The notes: generated by a model not told the origin, from the sequence alone. 64,000 nucleotides of DNA from Massilia agilis (GCF_024756255.1 NZ_JANUHB010000001.1:682001-746000); one strand, 5' to 3'; positions 8,643 to 17,707 are shown, numbered from the stretch's first letter. A program made the numbers and translations.

Positions 8643-9695
8643 TCAACGCCGGATCGGCGGCTCCGGCGGCTTGGTGCCCTGGGTGCCGCCGCCCCCGCCC
8701 GGCCCCTGCCCGCCCCCTGTCACCGGCGAGCCTTGTTCGCTGCCCGAGCCGGTCACGCCCGCCGCAGCCGCGCCCGGTGTGCGCGGCCCGGGCGCGCCGG
8801 GCGCCGCCGCCACCGCCGGCCGCGCGCTCGAACCAGCTGCAATGTTCACCCGCGTGGCTGAAGGCGGAGGCGCCGGCTGCGCGCTGAAGTACCCCGACAG
8901 CGCGGCAATGTCGGCATCGGACAAGGCGCGGGCGATCTGCACCATCTGGCCCGACAGGTCGGTCTTGCGCGTGCCGCTCTTCCAGGCCTGCATGGCCGCG
9001 GTCAGGTAGTTGCCGTTCTGCCCGGCCAGGTAGGGATAGATCGGCGGCTCACCCGCCCCGCCCGGCCCGTGGCAGTTGGCGCAGGCCTGCACCCGCTTGC
9101 TCTCGTCGCCGGCCATGGACAGCTGGGCACCGCGCCCGGACGCGGCTGCCGCGCCAGCGCCCGTGCCCGCCGGCGGCGCCGCGCCACCGCCCAGCGTCGC
9201 GTAATAGGCGCTCACGTCGCGGATCTGCTCGGCGCTCATGCCCTTGGCGATCGCGAGCATGATGGGGTTGCTCACGCGCGCGCCGTTGGCGTAGGCCGCC
9301 AGCTGCTTGCCCATGTAGTAGGCCGACTGCCCGGCAATGCGCGGGAAGCCGCTGGCAGCGTTGCCCTCGCCCTGCGCGCCGTGGCAGCTCACGCACGCGG
9401 CCACGCCGTTGGGCGCGCCCTGCGTGGCGATGCGCTGGCCAAGCTGCAGGTTGGGCGGGCCGAACGCCTGCGCGGCGGCCGCGCCGGGCTGGGCGAGCGC
9501 GAGCGCCTGCCCGGCCTGCGCCTGCTGTTCCTGCATCACCCCGGCCTGGGTCTCCTGCGCCCCCGGCTGCGGCACAGCCGGGCCCTGGGCTACGTCGGGC
9601 TGCTGTGCACCGTCTTGCGCGCCACCGCCCCTGCCGGCGCAGCCTGCCAGCGCCAGCACGGCCAGCGCGGCGGGACAGATGATCGATGTCTTCAT
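8643..9695 (-). CDS. Diheme c-type cytochrome lipoprotein, electron-acceptor subunit
   Basis: 350-residue exported cytochrome. The signal peptide ends in a lipobox (ALAGC, Cys19), so the protein is probably anchored to a membrane. An Ala/Gln-rich linker leads to two heme c domains with CVSCH (Cys101-His105) and CANCH (Cys205-His209), each followed by a distal Met candidate. The last 70 residues are low-complexity Pro/Gly/Ala. It is the third gene of a dehydrogenase operon, and its ATG overlaps the stop of the GMC flavoprotein gene by 4 bp. By analogy with gluconate and FAD-glucose dehydrogenases it takes electrons from the flavoprotein and passes them to the respiratory chain. Three hemes are usual there, whereas here there are two. 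Confidence 0.9.
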   Translation of the reverse strand: MKTSIICPAALAVLALAGCAGRGGGAQDGAQQPDVAQGPAVPQPGAQETQAGVMQEQQAQAGQALALAQPGAAAAQAFGPPNLQLGQRIATQGAPNGVAACVSCHGAQGEGNAASGFPRIAGQSAYYMGKQLAAYANGARVSNPIMLAIAKGMSAEQIRDVSAYYATLGGGAAPPAGTGAGAAAASGRGAQLSMAGDESKRVQACANCHGPGGAGEPPIYPYLAGQNGNYLTAAMQAWKSGTRKTDLSGQMVQIARALSDADIAALSGYFSAQPAPPPSATRVNIAAGSSARPAVAAAPGAPGPRTPGAAAAGVTGSGSEQGSPVTGGGQGPGGGGGTQGTKPPEPPIRR

Positions 9696-11461
9696 GCTTG
9701 CACCAAGGGTCCGGGGGACTTCAGGTAGCGGTGGACGATCGCGTCGGCCGACCAGTAGGCCAGCGCGCCGACCGTGTCCGTGGGGTTGTAGGTCGCGTTC
9801 TGCGGGAAGTTCGAGGCGCCGATGATGAACAGGTTCGGCACATCCCAGCTTTGCAGGTAGCGGTTGACCACGCTGCTGCGGCGGTCCAGGCCCATGATGG
9901 TGCCGCCGGTGTTGTGGGTGGTCTGGTACTGGGTGATCACGTACGGCCCCTTGCGCCCGGCCCCGGCCACCTGGCGAGCGCCCATCGCACGCCCGATCTC
10001 GACCGCCTTGGCGGTGACATAGGCCGACATGCGCAGATCGTTGGGCGGAAAGTCGAAGGTGATGCGCAAGAGCGGCAAGCCCCACGCATCCTTGTAGGTG
10101 GGATCGAGATCGAGGTAGTTGCCCTTGGCCGACATCGAGCTGCCGTGCACGTTGAGCACCGAGGTGTGGTTGTAGTGCTTGACCACCGCCGCCTTCCACG
10201 CCGCGCCCCAGGCCGGCGTGCCCGGCGGCGTGGGATGGAATTCGATCGGGCGCCCGTTGGTCATCACGTCGCCGAAATAGGCGCCGCCGATGAACTTGTG
10301 CGGGCCGTGGTCGAAGTTGTCGGCCACGAAATCGGCAATCAGCGTGCCGTTGGCGCCGGAACGCATGAACGGGTTGATGTTGACCGACTCGTCGAAGAAC
10401 ACCTGCACCGCACTCATCGTCTGGTACGCATAGTTGCGGCCGACATTGCCGCGCCCGGTCTTGGGATCGTACGGCTCGCCAATGCGCGACAGCAGCAGCA
10501 TGCGCACGTTGTTCAGCGAGAACGAGCACAGGATGACCATCTTGGCCGGCTGCTCGAACTCGCGGCCGGCAGCGTCCACGTAGGTGACACCGGTGGCGCG
10601 CTTGCGGTCCTTCGACAAATTGATGCGCAGCACGTGCGACTGTGTACGCAAGGTGAAGTTCTTGTCCTTGAGCAGCACCGGCAGCAGGACCGTCTGCGGC
10701 GACGACTTGGCGAAGTGTTCGCAGGCGAAGCGCTCGCAATAGCCGCAGAACATGCAAGTGCCGAGCGTCATGCCTTCCGGATTGGTGTAGGGCTGTGACA
10801 GGTTGGACGACGGCTGCGGGAACGGGTGGTAGCCCAGGCTGGCCGCGGCCTTGCGGAAGATGGCCGAGCCGTACGGCTCCTTCATCGGCGGGGTCGGGTA
10901 GCCGCGCGAGCGCGGATCCTCGAACGGGTTGCCGCCGGCGATCTTCTGGCCCTTGACGTTGCCGGCCTGCCCGCTGGTGCCCAGCAGGTATTCGAAGCGG
11001 TCGTAGTGCGGCTCGAGGTCGGCGGCGCTCACGCCCCAGTCCTGGATGGTCAGGTCCGGATCGATGAAATTCTTGCCGTAGCGTTGCTCGGTGTGGCTGC
11101 GCAGCCGCAGTTCGTCATCCTGGAAGCGGTAGGTCTGTCCGTTCCAGTGCACCGCCGCGCCGCCCAGGCCAGTGCCGGGCAGAAAACTCTCCCAACGCCG
11201 GATCGGCAGCGCCACCTGGTTGATGTTGTTGCGGAAGGTCATCGCTTCCTTGGTGTTGTCCTGCATGAAGCCCTTGCGCACCGAGTAGCGCAGCTCGTCG
11301 TGCATCTGCGGCCCCTGGAAGTCGGGCACCGTGAACTGCGGATTGCCCCGTTCCAGCCCGACCACCTTCAGCCCCGCCCTGGTCAGTTCGCGCCCGAGCA
11401 TGGTGCCCACCAGCCCCACGCCGATCAGCACGGCATCGCATTCCTTCATCCGGGTAGCCAT
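9692..11461 (-). CDS. GMC-family FAD dehydrogenase, gluconate 2-dehydrogenase-like large subunit
   Basis: 589-residue flavoprotein of the glucose-methanol-choline family. The N-terminal Rossmann segment is AVLIGVGLVGTMLGREL. The second GMC signature region is GGAAVHWNG, and the C-terminal catalytic region is TTHNTGGTIMG followed by NPTDTVGALAYW. A Cys cluster, Cys236/239/242/247 in TCMFCGYCERFACE, is typical of the gluconate/FAD-GDH branch, where such cysteines bind an iron-sulfur cluster. There is no signal peptide of its own, so export probably depends on the Tat-bearing small subunit encoded just upstream, as in FAD-GDH. The start overlaps the upstream stop (TGATG) and the end overlaps the cytochrome gene (ATGA). 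The sugar or sugar-acid substrate is unknown. Confidence 0.9.
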   Translation of the reverse strand: MATRMKECDAVLIGVGLVGTMLGRELTRAGLKVVGLERGNPQFTVPDFQGPQMHDELRYSVRKGFMQDNTKEAMTFRNNINQVALPIRRWESFLPGTGLGGAAVHWNGQTYRFQDDELRLRSHTEQRYGKNFIDPDLTIQDWGVSAADLEPHYDRFEYLLGTSGQAGNVKGQKIAGGNPFEDPRSRGYPTPPMKEPYGSAIFRKAAASLGYHPFPQPSSNLSQPYTNPEGMTLGTCMFCGYCERFACEHFAKSSPQTVLLPVLLKDKNFTLRTQSHVLRINLSKDRKRATGVTYVDAAGREFEQPAKMVILCSFSLNNVRMLLLSRIGEPYDPKTGRGNVGRNYAYQTMSAVQVFFDESVNINPFMRSGANGTLIADFVADNFDHGPHKFIGGAYFGDVMTNGRPIEFHPTPPGTPAWGAAWKAAVVKHYNHTSVLNVHGSSMSAKGNYLDLDPTYKDAWGLPLLRITFDFPPNDLRMSAYVTAKAVEIGRAMGARQVAGAGRKGPYVITQYQTTHNTGGTIMGLDRRSSVVNRYLQSWDVPNLFIIGASNFPQNATYNPTDTVGALAYWSADAIVHRYLKSPGPLVQA

Positions 11462-12273
11462 CACTTGCCCCCTTTCCGGCGCGCCGGCGTGGGGGTGCGT
11501 GGCGCCTCGGCCGACGGGGCGTGCGCGGGCGGGCTGACCGGCTCGATCATGATCATGCCGCGCGCATCTTCGCCAATCGACATCGGCGCGCGCGTGTACA
11601 GCATGCCGTGCTGGTCCACCAGGTCGTAGAAGCTGGCGTAGGCGCCCGGAAAGCCGATCATTTTCCACGCCACCATGTCCTTGTTGCCACCGTAGATCGG
11701 GTCGCTGAAGAAGCCTTCGATGGTCAAGCCCAGCAGCGACTCGAAGAACGTATGTGCCGGCACGCCGTTCAGGCTCTGCTGGCCGGTCTGCAGCGACTGC
11801 AGGTAGGCGTCCTGCTCGGCACCGGGCAGCTGGTCGAAGGTGGTGCCGCGCCGGCGCCGGATGTCCTCGTTGATGGCGCGCAGCGCGTTGTGGAACAGCT
11901 CGGCCGGGGTGAACGGCAGCTGGTAGCCCTGCCCCGGCAGCCCCTGCTGCCAGGGGCCGCTGCGGTACAACCGCTCGCCCGCGCCCCAGGCGCCGCCGAG
12001 CTGCTTGTCGATGTAGTTGGGCACGCCCGCCTCGATTGCCCCGGGGCCGTTGGCGTCGGCCGGAATCAGGCGGGCGCAGGCGGCCTCGATGAAGCGTGCC
12101 TCATCAAGCCGGAAGAAGGTGTAGGTGGCCGGCGCGGCTGTGGCGCCGGCCCGCTGGCCTGGCGCGTGCTGGTGCGCCGCTTCGTCATGGGGGAGTGCGT
12201 GTGCCTTGCCGGCAATGGCCGCGGCGGTGGCGCCCGCTGCTTTGAAGAACGATCGTCGCGACAGCTTCTCCAT
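11461..12273 (-). CDS. Gluconate 2-dehydrogenase subunit 3 family protein (Tat-exported)
   Basis: 270-residue small subunit. The N terminus is a twin-arginine signal (KLSRRSFFKAAGATAAAIAG), so the folded subunit and its partner probably cross the membrane together. The body matches the subunit 3 family, with FFRLDEARFIEAACARLIPAD near the start and AHTFFESLLGLTIEGFFSDP followed by IYGGNKD...WKMIGFPG. The subunit has no cofactor and works as a chaperone and hitch-hiker for the GMC subunit. It is first in the three-gene operon. A His- and Ala-rich linker follows the signal, and the tail is basic and Pro-rich. Confidence 0.9.
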   Translation of the reverse strand: MEKLSRRSFFKAAGATAAAIAGKAHALPHDEAAHQHAPGQRAGATAAPATYTFFRLDEARFIEAACARLIPADANGPGAIEAGVPNYIDKQLGGAWGAGERLYRSGPWQQGLPGQGYQLPFTPAELFHNALRAINEDIRRRRGTTFDQLPGAEQDAYLQSLQTGQQSLNGVPAHTFFESLLGLTIEGFFSDPIYGGNKDMVAWKMIGFPGAYASFYDLVDQHGMLYTRAPMSIGEDARGMIMIEPVSPPAHAPSAEAPRTPTPARRKGGK

Positions 12274-12452
12274 CTGTTTTTCTCCGGTTGTTTTTTGGTC
12301 GAGCGGGCGATGGACGGGCGCGGCCCGTGTGCAACGTTAGAGTTCGGCCAGCTGTTCTGGTTCGGGAGATTGTGGACAGGGTTCGGCACCGAACAGACCC
12401 ACGGCCGGGCGCGCGAAAGAATGGATGCATTCGTTTTAACCCGGGAGCCGCG

Positions 12453-12842
12453 ATGAAGCGCCAAGCCTGCCAACTCTGCCTGATCCTGGCCGCGGCCACT
12501 GCGGCGCCGTCCGCGCTGGCCGGGGACATCCTCAAGTGCGTGGACCGCACCGGCCACGTCACGCTCACCGACCAGCCCTGCCCGCCGGGCACGGCCGGGC
12601 AGCGCCTGGTGATCCAGGACAGCTCATTCGGTGGCTCGGGCAGTGCCGGCAGCACCGGCTCGGGCGGCGACGAGCTGCCGGCCGCGGTGCCGGCCACGGC
12701 GCGCTATCCGGCGCCGGCGCCGCTGCCCCCGCGCGGAAAATGGAAGCCGCCCACGGCAAAGGAAGCGCAGCTCTCGCGTGACGCGGCCACGCTCAAGGCG
12801 GCGCGCATGCAGCTGATGGTGAAGGAAAACGGGCAACGATGA
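12453..12842 (+). CDS. Secreted DUF4124 domain protein
   Basis: 129-residue protein. The signal peptide (about 1-23, ending ALAG) is followed by a DUF4124 segment (about 26-50: LKCVDRTGHVTLTDQPCP) with two cysteines that could form a disulfide. A Gly/Ser-rich stretch, a Pro-rich stretch and a basic tail make up the rest. DUF4124 proteins are abundant periplasmic or envelope proteins in proteobacteria without known activity. It is divergent from the dehydrogenase operon across a 179 bp region. A GGGAG lies 8 nt before the ATG. Confidence 0.75.
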   Translation: MKRQACQLCLILAAATAAPSALAGDILKCVDRTGHVTLTDQPCPPGTAGQRLVIQDSSFGGSGSAGSTGSGGDELPAAVPATARYPAPAPLPPRGKWKPPTAKEAQLSRDAATLKAARMQLMVKENGQR

Positions 12843-12857
12843 ATGCTGCCCGTCTTG

Positions 12858-12929
12858 GTAGGGTGGGCTCTCGAGCCCACGCGTCACACGCGCCTCATAC
12901 AGACCCGTGGGCACGAGTGCCCACCCTAC
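12858..12929. repeat. Palindromic intergenic repeat, locus 3 (paired units)
   Basis: Inverted pair GTAGGGTGGGCTCTCGAGCCCACGCG and CGTGGGCACGAGTGCCCACCC...: the arms differ in the loop-proximal bases but keep the outer palindrome. It lies between the convergent DUF4124 and GGDEF-EAL genes. Confidence 0.85.
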
Positions 12930-12931
12930 GG

Positions 12932-15886
12932 TCAGTTCAGGCCCGCGAACAGTTCCTGCTCGAGCTCCACGCCCGCGTCCAGGCAGCGCACCAGGTACGC
13001 AACCTGGCTGTCGGTGATGAAGCTGGCCGACGACTTTGCCTCCAGCAGCCGCTCCGGCGCCTGTGAGCGCGCCACCGCCCAGCCCTGCACGTAGTCCACG
13101 CCGATCTCGGCCAGCGTACGCACGGTGGCCGCGTCCTCGGCCCATTCGGCGATGGTCTTCATGCCCAGGTTGACCGCCAGGTTGACGATCGCCTCGACGA
13201 TGGCCACGTTGGCCGGATGCGCGTTGATGTTGACGACGAAATTACCGTCGATCTTGAGCACGTCGGCCGGCAGCTCCTTCAGGTACGAGAACGACGTGTA
13301 GCCGGCCCCGAAGTCGTCCAGCGCCACCTTCACGCCGAACGCGCGCACTTGTTCGATGAAGCGGCGCGTGTTGTCCAGGTCGTGCAAGGCCACACTCTCC
13401 GTGATCTCCATGCACAGCCGGTGCGCCACCGCCGCGCGCCGCCCCAGGATCTCCAGCGTGTCCTGCACGAAGCGTTCGTCGTTGAGCGAAGCACCGGACA
13501 GGTTCATGCACACGAAACGCGTGTTGGGCAGCTGCTCCGCATGCTGCGCGATCCAGTCCAGCGTGGTGGCCAGCACCCAGCGGTCGATCACGCCGGCCTG
13601 GCCGCACTTCTCGGCCGCGTCGATCAGCGGGCCGGCCGGCATCACGCGCCCGTCCGGCTCGCGCATGCGCAGCAGCACCTCGAAATTGAGCGAGGCGTTC
13701 GGGCTCCTGAGCGACATGATCGGCTGCATTTCGAGGAACAGGCCCGCGGTCGGGTGCGGCCCGGACAAGCGCGCGACCAGGTTCAGCTCGGCCTCGCGCT
13801 CGTGGAAGGCGGACGAATCGCGCTCGTACACCGCCAGCCCTTCGTGCACGTTGGCCTTGGCCTCGCGGCACGCGCGGTCGGCGGCCGACACCGCGTCCTT
13901 CATCGCCATCCCGAGCGACACCTCGATCAGCCCGATCGAACCGCGCACATGGAACGCCTTGTCGCCGACCTGGTACGGCTCACCGACCAGGCGGTCGACG
14001 ATGCCGCGGCAGACCAGCGCGGCCAGCCGCACCGGGGTGTCGGGCATGACGATCACGAATTCGTCGCCGCCCACGCGGCCGATCTGCTGTTCGCCGCCCA
14101 GCATCATCCCCATGCGGCCGCACACCTGCCTGAGCACCTCGTCGCCGGCGGCGTGGCCGAACAAATCGTTGATCAGCTTGAAGCGGTCCAGGTCCACGTA
14201 GGCCAGCGCCAGCGGCTTGCCGGCGGCCAGCGACGCGGCGGCCAGCTCGAACGCCTTCTCGATCCCGCGCCGGTTGTACACCTTGGTCAGCGGGTCGTGG
14301 TTGGCCATGAAGCGCAGCTGCTCGGTGGCCTTGGTCTTTTCGGTGATGTCCTCCAGCACGCCCTCGATGCGACCGCGCGCCAGCGTCGCGCGCACCAGGA
14401 AGCGGCGCTCGCCGTCGCGCGAGGCGATCTCCAGCTCGGCATTCTGCTGGCGGTGCACCAGCTCCTGGAGCTGGCCGAGCACACCCTCGGGGAAGAACTG
14501 CTGCCAGCGCGTGCGCCCCGGCACCATGCGCGGGTCGCCCAGCATGCCGGCCAGCGCCGGATTGGTCGACAGGAAGTTCCCGTACAGGTCGAGCGTGAAC
14601 AGGCCCAGCGGCATCGCCTCGTAGGCGTGTTCCAGCTCGGCCTGCGCGGCGATGCGCCGTTCGGTCTCCAGCCGCATCTGCTCGGCCACCGCGAGCGCGG
14701 CCAGCAGGCTCGAGGCCAGCGCCGCGGTGACGCTGTTGGCAACGCCGGTGAGCTCGCGCACGTTGAGCGCGGCCGACACCACCTCGGCCAGCCCGGACAT
14801 GAAGGTCACCGCGAACGAGGCGGCAAACCACAGCGCCACCCGGGCCTGGCTGCGCGCGATCACGCTCACCAGCCCCATCGTCATCAGGACCAGGCCGGCG
14901 CCGGTGACCGTCCACATGATCGGCAAGAAGCTACGGTAAGGCAGCACGAAGGCGCAGGCCAGCAGCGGCACGCACAGCCACTGCAGCACGCGCAGCGGCG
15001 GCGCAAAGCGGGTGCGGCTGAGGTAGCCGCCGAACAGCGTGTGGTACAGGGTCAGCGTGGACATCGCGTACAGCGCGATCGTGGCTTTGCGCACCGGTAG
15101 CAGCCACTCGGCCGGAATGGCCTGGCCAAGCCATTGCACGTCCCAGCCGGCCGACAGCGCGCCCACGCGCAGGTTCAGGATCAGCCAGCCCGCGAACTGC
15201 AGGTACAGCGTCTGCCGGTTGATCGCGGCAGTAATCAGGATGAACAAGGTCAGCACGATCATGCCGCCGTCGAGCAGGCCCGACTTGCGGTGGAACTGCT
15301 GGATCGACAAAGTCATCTGGTCCACCGGCCACTGCACCGCGGTCAGGCGCGCAGGCCCGATGAAGCTGGCGCGGCACAGCACCTCGGCCGGCGTATTCCA
15401 CAGGCGCAGCGCAAAGCCGGCCTTGACCTGCGACAGCGCGCCCTCGGCGCTGCCGCGCCGGGCCTGGCCCAGCTGCTGCATGCTGTACGGATCCCAGCAG
15501 GTGATCGCCACCATGTGCGGCGACGGGAACTCGACCACGTCGGCGTCGCCCGGCGCGCCCCGGGTGGTGAAGGCAAACCACACCGGTGCCTCGGACAGCC
15601 GGCTGTCGTAATGGTCGATCGCGCTCACTTGCGCCAGCTGGCGCAGCGCCGCCTCGGGCGCCAGCGCGGCCTCCTGCTCCACCAGCAGGCGCAGCGCCAC
15701 CGGCTGGTCGCCGCTGGCGACGTAGTGGCTGTTCCAGAACAGCAGCGCGACCAGCGAAAACAAGGCAATCCCCAGCGGGACCAGGTACACCGAGAACAGG
15801 CGCAGCACACCTTCCAGCGCCCGGTTGACGGGTCCGGCGGGCGTGCTGCGCGGCGGTGTCGGCGAATAGGACATAGGCTGGCTCAT
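12932..15886 (-). CDS. Membrane 7TM-PAS-GGDEF-EAL cyclic-di-GMP protein
   Basis: 984-residue protein. A first TM helix (about 35-55) is followed by an extracytoplasmic domain of about 150 residues and a cluster of further TM helices (about 205-395), resembling the 7TMR-DISM layout. A PAS domain (about 415-540) precedes GGDEF and EAL. The GGDEF motif is intact at 606-610 (RVGGDEFVIV). No RxxD inhibitory site stands before it. The EAL signature reads EVL (736-738), and the later DDFGAGYTSF and metal-ligand regions are present. Both cyclase and phosphodiesterase activity are therefore possible. It is probably a bifunctional or switchable c-di-GMP sensor controlling surface life. The start is weakly supported, and an ATG four codons in is possible. 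Confidence 0.9.
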   Translation of the reverse strand: MSQPMSYSPTPPRSTPAGPVNRALEGVLRLFSVYLVPLGIALFSLVALLFWNSHYVASGDQPVALRLLVEQEAALAPEAALRQLAQVSAIDHYDSRLSEAPVWFAFTTRGAPGDADVVEFPSPHMVAITCWDPYSMQQLGQARRGSAEGALSQVKAGFALRLWNTPAEVLCRASFIGPARLTAVQWPVDQMTLSIQQFHRKSGLLDGGMIVLTLFILITAAINRQTLYLQFAGWLILNLRVGALSAGWDVQWLGQAIPAEWLLPVRKATIALYAMSTLTLYHTLFGGYLSRTRFAPPLRVLQWLCVPLLACAFVLPYRSFLPIMWTVTGAGLVLMTMGLVSVIARSQARVALWFAASFAVTFMSGLAEVVSAALNVRELTGVANSVTAALASSLLAALAVAEQMRLETERRIAAQAELEHAYEAMPLGLFTLDLYGNFLSTNPALAGMLGDPRMVPGRTRWQQFFPEGVLGQLQELVHRQQNAELEIASRDGERRFLVRATLARGRIEGVLEDITEKTKATEQLRFMANHDPLTKVYNRRGIEKAFELAAASLAAGKPLALAYVDLDRFKLINDLFGHAAGDEVLRQVCGRMGMMLGGEQQIGRVGGDEFVIVMPDTPVRLAALVCRGIVDRLVGEPYQVGDKAFHVRGSIGLIEVSLGMAMKDAVSAADRACREAKANVHEGLAVYERDSSAFHEREAELNLVARLSGPHPTAGLFLEMQPIMSLRSPNASLNFEVLLRMREPDGRVMPAGPLIDAAEKCGQAGVIDRWVLATTLDWIAQHAEQLPNTRFVCMNLSGASLNDERFVQDTLEILGRRAAVAHRLCMEITESVALHDLDNTRRFIEQVRAFGVKVALDDFGAGYTSFSYLKELPADVLKIDGNFVVNINAHPANVAIVEAIVNLAVNLGMKTIAEWAEDAATVRTLAEIGVDYVQGWAVARSQAPERLLEAKSSASFITDSQVAYLVRCLDAGVELEQELFAGLN

Positions 15887-15969
15887 GCGGGTTCACTGGC
15901 ACCGGCAACCGGGCCGGCAGCGTCAGGGCGCAAGGATACAACCTGTTCTTGCTCTATTGCAATTGTTTT

Positions 15970-16743
15970 TCAGGCGGCAAGTTCGGCGAGACGGTTGTAT
16001 TGACGCATCCGTGCAAACTGGCGCGGCGCAATACCGCGCGCTGGATCCACCGGACCGATGTCGATGTCCGGGTGGCGCGTGTGGCGGAAGAACCCGAGCA
16101 GCGGGTGGGCGGCCTCGCGCCAGCGTGCTTCGCCGGTGGCGATCTCGAACGCCATGACGCGGTGCGGGATGTTGCCCACGTGGCGCAGCGGCACCATCTG
16201 GCCGCCGTCGAACACGTCTTCGAACAGCAACTGCTGGTACTGGCGGTCGATCGGCGCGCGGCCGGTCACGATTGCCCAGTCGATCGCGTCACGCTCGCAG
16301 TATTCGAAGCAGGCCTTGATCAGGGCCAGCTTGACCACGCGCCCGATGCGCCCTTCGCCCACGCCAAGGCGCGTCACCTCGGCCAGGCGTCGTCCCTGCA
16401 GCCACGCCGGCAGCACCACCGATTCTTCGATGGAGAGCGGCTGGAACATGTTGGTCTGGATGCGCACGGTGCCCAGCGGCGAGCCATCCAGCCGCGACTC
16501 GGCCAGCAGCACCGCGCAATCCTGTTCGTAGTCAGCGTCTTCCGGCAACGCGAGCGTGCGCGCGAACTCGGGCACATGGCGCGCGTAGGCGGCGTGGCGG
16601 ATCTGCACCGCCTTGCGCAGCGCATCGCTGTCGTCCACGCGGCGAATGGTGAAAGGCAGGCGCTCGGTGGCAGGCGAAACGCTGGCGGGACCGACGGCGT
16701 GGATGCCGCGGGACGGATTGAACGGTTGCTGGTGCTGCTCCAT
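15970..16743 (-). CDS. FeeM-like N-acyl amino acid synthase / GNAT-fold acyltransferase
   Basis: 257-residue protein of the FeeM/autoinducer-synthase-like GNAT group. Recognisable elements are the N-terminal FTIRRVDDSDALRKAVQIRH, an acyl-acceptor motif around LAESRLDGSPLGTVRI, the AEVTRLGV strand and the acyl-ACP-side helix VKLALIKACFEYCER. These enzymes join a long acyl chain from acyl-ACP to an amino acid (such as tyrosine) to give N-acyl amino acids. Relatives also accompany PEP-CTERM/exosortase systems in betaproteobacteria. No exosortase is visible here. A good ribosome site (AGGAGTCCTC) precedes the ATG, and an AT-rich promoter-like stretch lies upstream. Confidence 0.8.
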   Translation of the reverse strand: MEQHQQPFNPSRGIHAVGPASVSPATERLPFTIRRVDDSDALRKAVQIRHAAYARHVPEFARTLALPEDADYEQDCAVLLAESRLDGSPLGTVRIQTNMFQPLSIEESVVLPAWLQGRRLAEVTRLGVGEGRIGRVVKLALIKACFEYCERDAIDWAIVTGRAPIDRQYQQLLFEDVFDGGQMVPLRHVGNIPHRVMAFEIATGEARWREAAHPLLGFFRHTRHPDIDIGPVDPARGIAPRQFARMRQYNRLAELAA

Positions 16744-16763
16744 GAGGACTCCTGGTTACGATG

Positions 16764-16811
16764 TGAAAAAAAGGTTAATTTTTTCATTATCGTTCTTTGT
16801 CACTTCGTCAA
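16764..16811 (-). promoter_or_regulatory. Candidate sigma-70 promoter and A/T palindrome before the FeeM-like gene
   Basis: Reading the minus strand, TTGACG (16806-16811) and TAATGA (16784-16789) are spaced 16 bp apart. They are followed by an inverted repeat TGAAAAAA..TTAACC..TTTTTTCA that overlaps the start region. This is a sharp A/T-rich island in a GC-rich genome. The palindrome could be an operator or a weak terminator for the upstream phzF-like gene. Confidence 0.4.
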
Positions 16812-16861
16812 TCTTTGGAGCAGGCCTGCTTTTAAGCCTTAATTTATTTCACATATTTTTA

Positions 16862-17707
16862 TCATTGAGCGCTCATGAAGCGGGCGATGCCGGACACGCG
16901 GATCGAGCCCCCGGGCTGTTGACCAATGTCTGCGAACAGGCGCGAGCGCATGCCCATGTCCTCGCCCTGCACCACCTCGATGTGGCCACCGTGCGGCCAG
17001 CCAAGGTCGCGCAGGTAGCCCGCCAGCGCGGCCGTGCCGGCGCCGGTGGCCGGGTCCTCGTACACGCCGCCGGCCGCGAACGGGTTGCGGGTGTGGAAGC
17101 GCTGCGGCGCCTCGGCCCAGGCCAGCACCACGGTCACCAGGCCGTGGGCATTCATCAGGGCGCGGCCGGCGTCCAGGTCGTAGCGCATTGCCGCCAGCAG
17201 TTCGCGGCTGGCCAGCGCCAGCACAAGATGGTCTGCGCCGCCGTGGGCCAGCGCCGGCGGGATGCGCGGATCGAGGTCAGCACGGGTGTAGCCGAACAGC
17301 GCCAGCGCGGCATCGGCCAGCGCAGCGGGCGCGGCCTGGCTGCGGGTGGGCGGGGACTGCAGCGCCGCCTGCACCTGCGCACCCTGCTGCCGGCCCTCCA
17401 CCGTGATCTGCGCGTTGTTGAGCGCGAGCCGGTACACGCCATCGCCATGCTGCCTGGCCAGCGCTGCGCCGAGCGCAATGGTGGCGTGGCCGCAGAACGG
17501 CACCTCGGCCTCGGGCGAGAAGTAACGCGCGCGAAAGAAGCCCCCCTGCGGCGCCGCGAACACGGTTTCGGAAAAGCCGATAACGGCCGCCAGGCGCTGC
17601 ATGGTGGCGGCGTCGGGCAGCGACGCGCCCAGCCACACGCCGGCCGGGTTGCCGCCCGCGTCGCCGTCCGCGAACGCGGCGATGCGCAAGATCTCGCTTG
17701 GCGTCAT
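16862..17707 (-). CDS. PhzF family isomerase/epimerase-like protein
   Basis: 281-residue PhzF-fold protein (two diaminopimelate-epimerase-like halves). The N-terminal half has DGDAGGNPAGVWLG and FSETVFAAP, with the family's catalytic Glu. The PFCGHATIALG motif and the C-terminal half's EDPATGAGTAALAGYL are also present. PhzF proper isomerises trans-2,3-dihydro-3-hydroxyanthranilate in phenazine synthesis, but no phenazine genes are present. Most genomic homologues have unknown substrates. Its start overlaps the end of the DinB-like gene by 4 bp, so the two are coupled. Confidence 0.85.
   Translation of the reverse strand: MTPSEILRIAAFADGDAGGNPAGVWLGASLPDAATMQRLAAVIGFSETVFAAPQGGFFRARYFSPEAEVPFCGHATIALGAALARQHGDGVYRLALNNAQITVEGRQQGAQVQAALQSPPTRSQAAPAALADAALALFGYTRADLDPRIPPALAHGGADHLVLALASRELLAAMRYDLDAGRALMNAHGLVTVVLAWAEAPQRFHTRNPFAAGGVYEDPATGAGTAALAGYLRDLGWPHGGHIEVVQGEDMGMRSRLFADIGQQPGGSIRVSGIARFMSAQ

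Noticed and set aside
8643..10757. A single 704-residue frame joining the cytochrome to an upstream stretch
   Set aside because: Only the part from 9695 downward is protein-like (signal peptide, lipobox, two heme motifs). The upstream part is out of frame within the GMC gene.
16862..17707. Phenazine biosynthesis
   Set aside because: Only a PhzF-family protein is present. No other phz gene is nearby, and the family is widespread with other roles.
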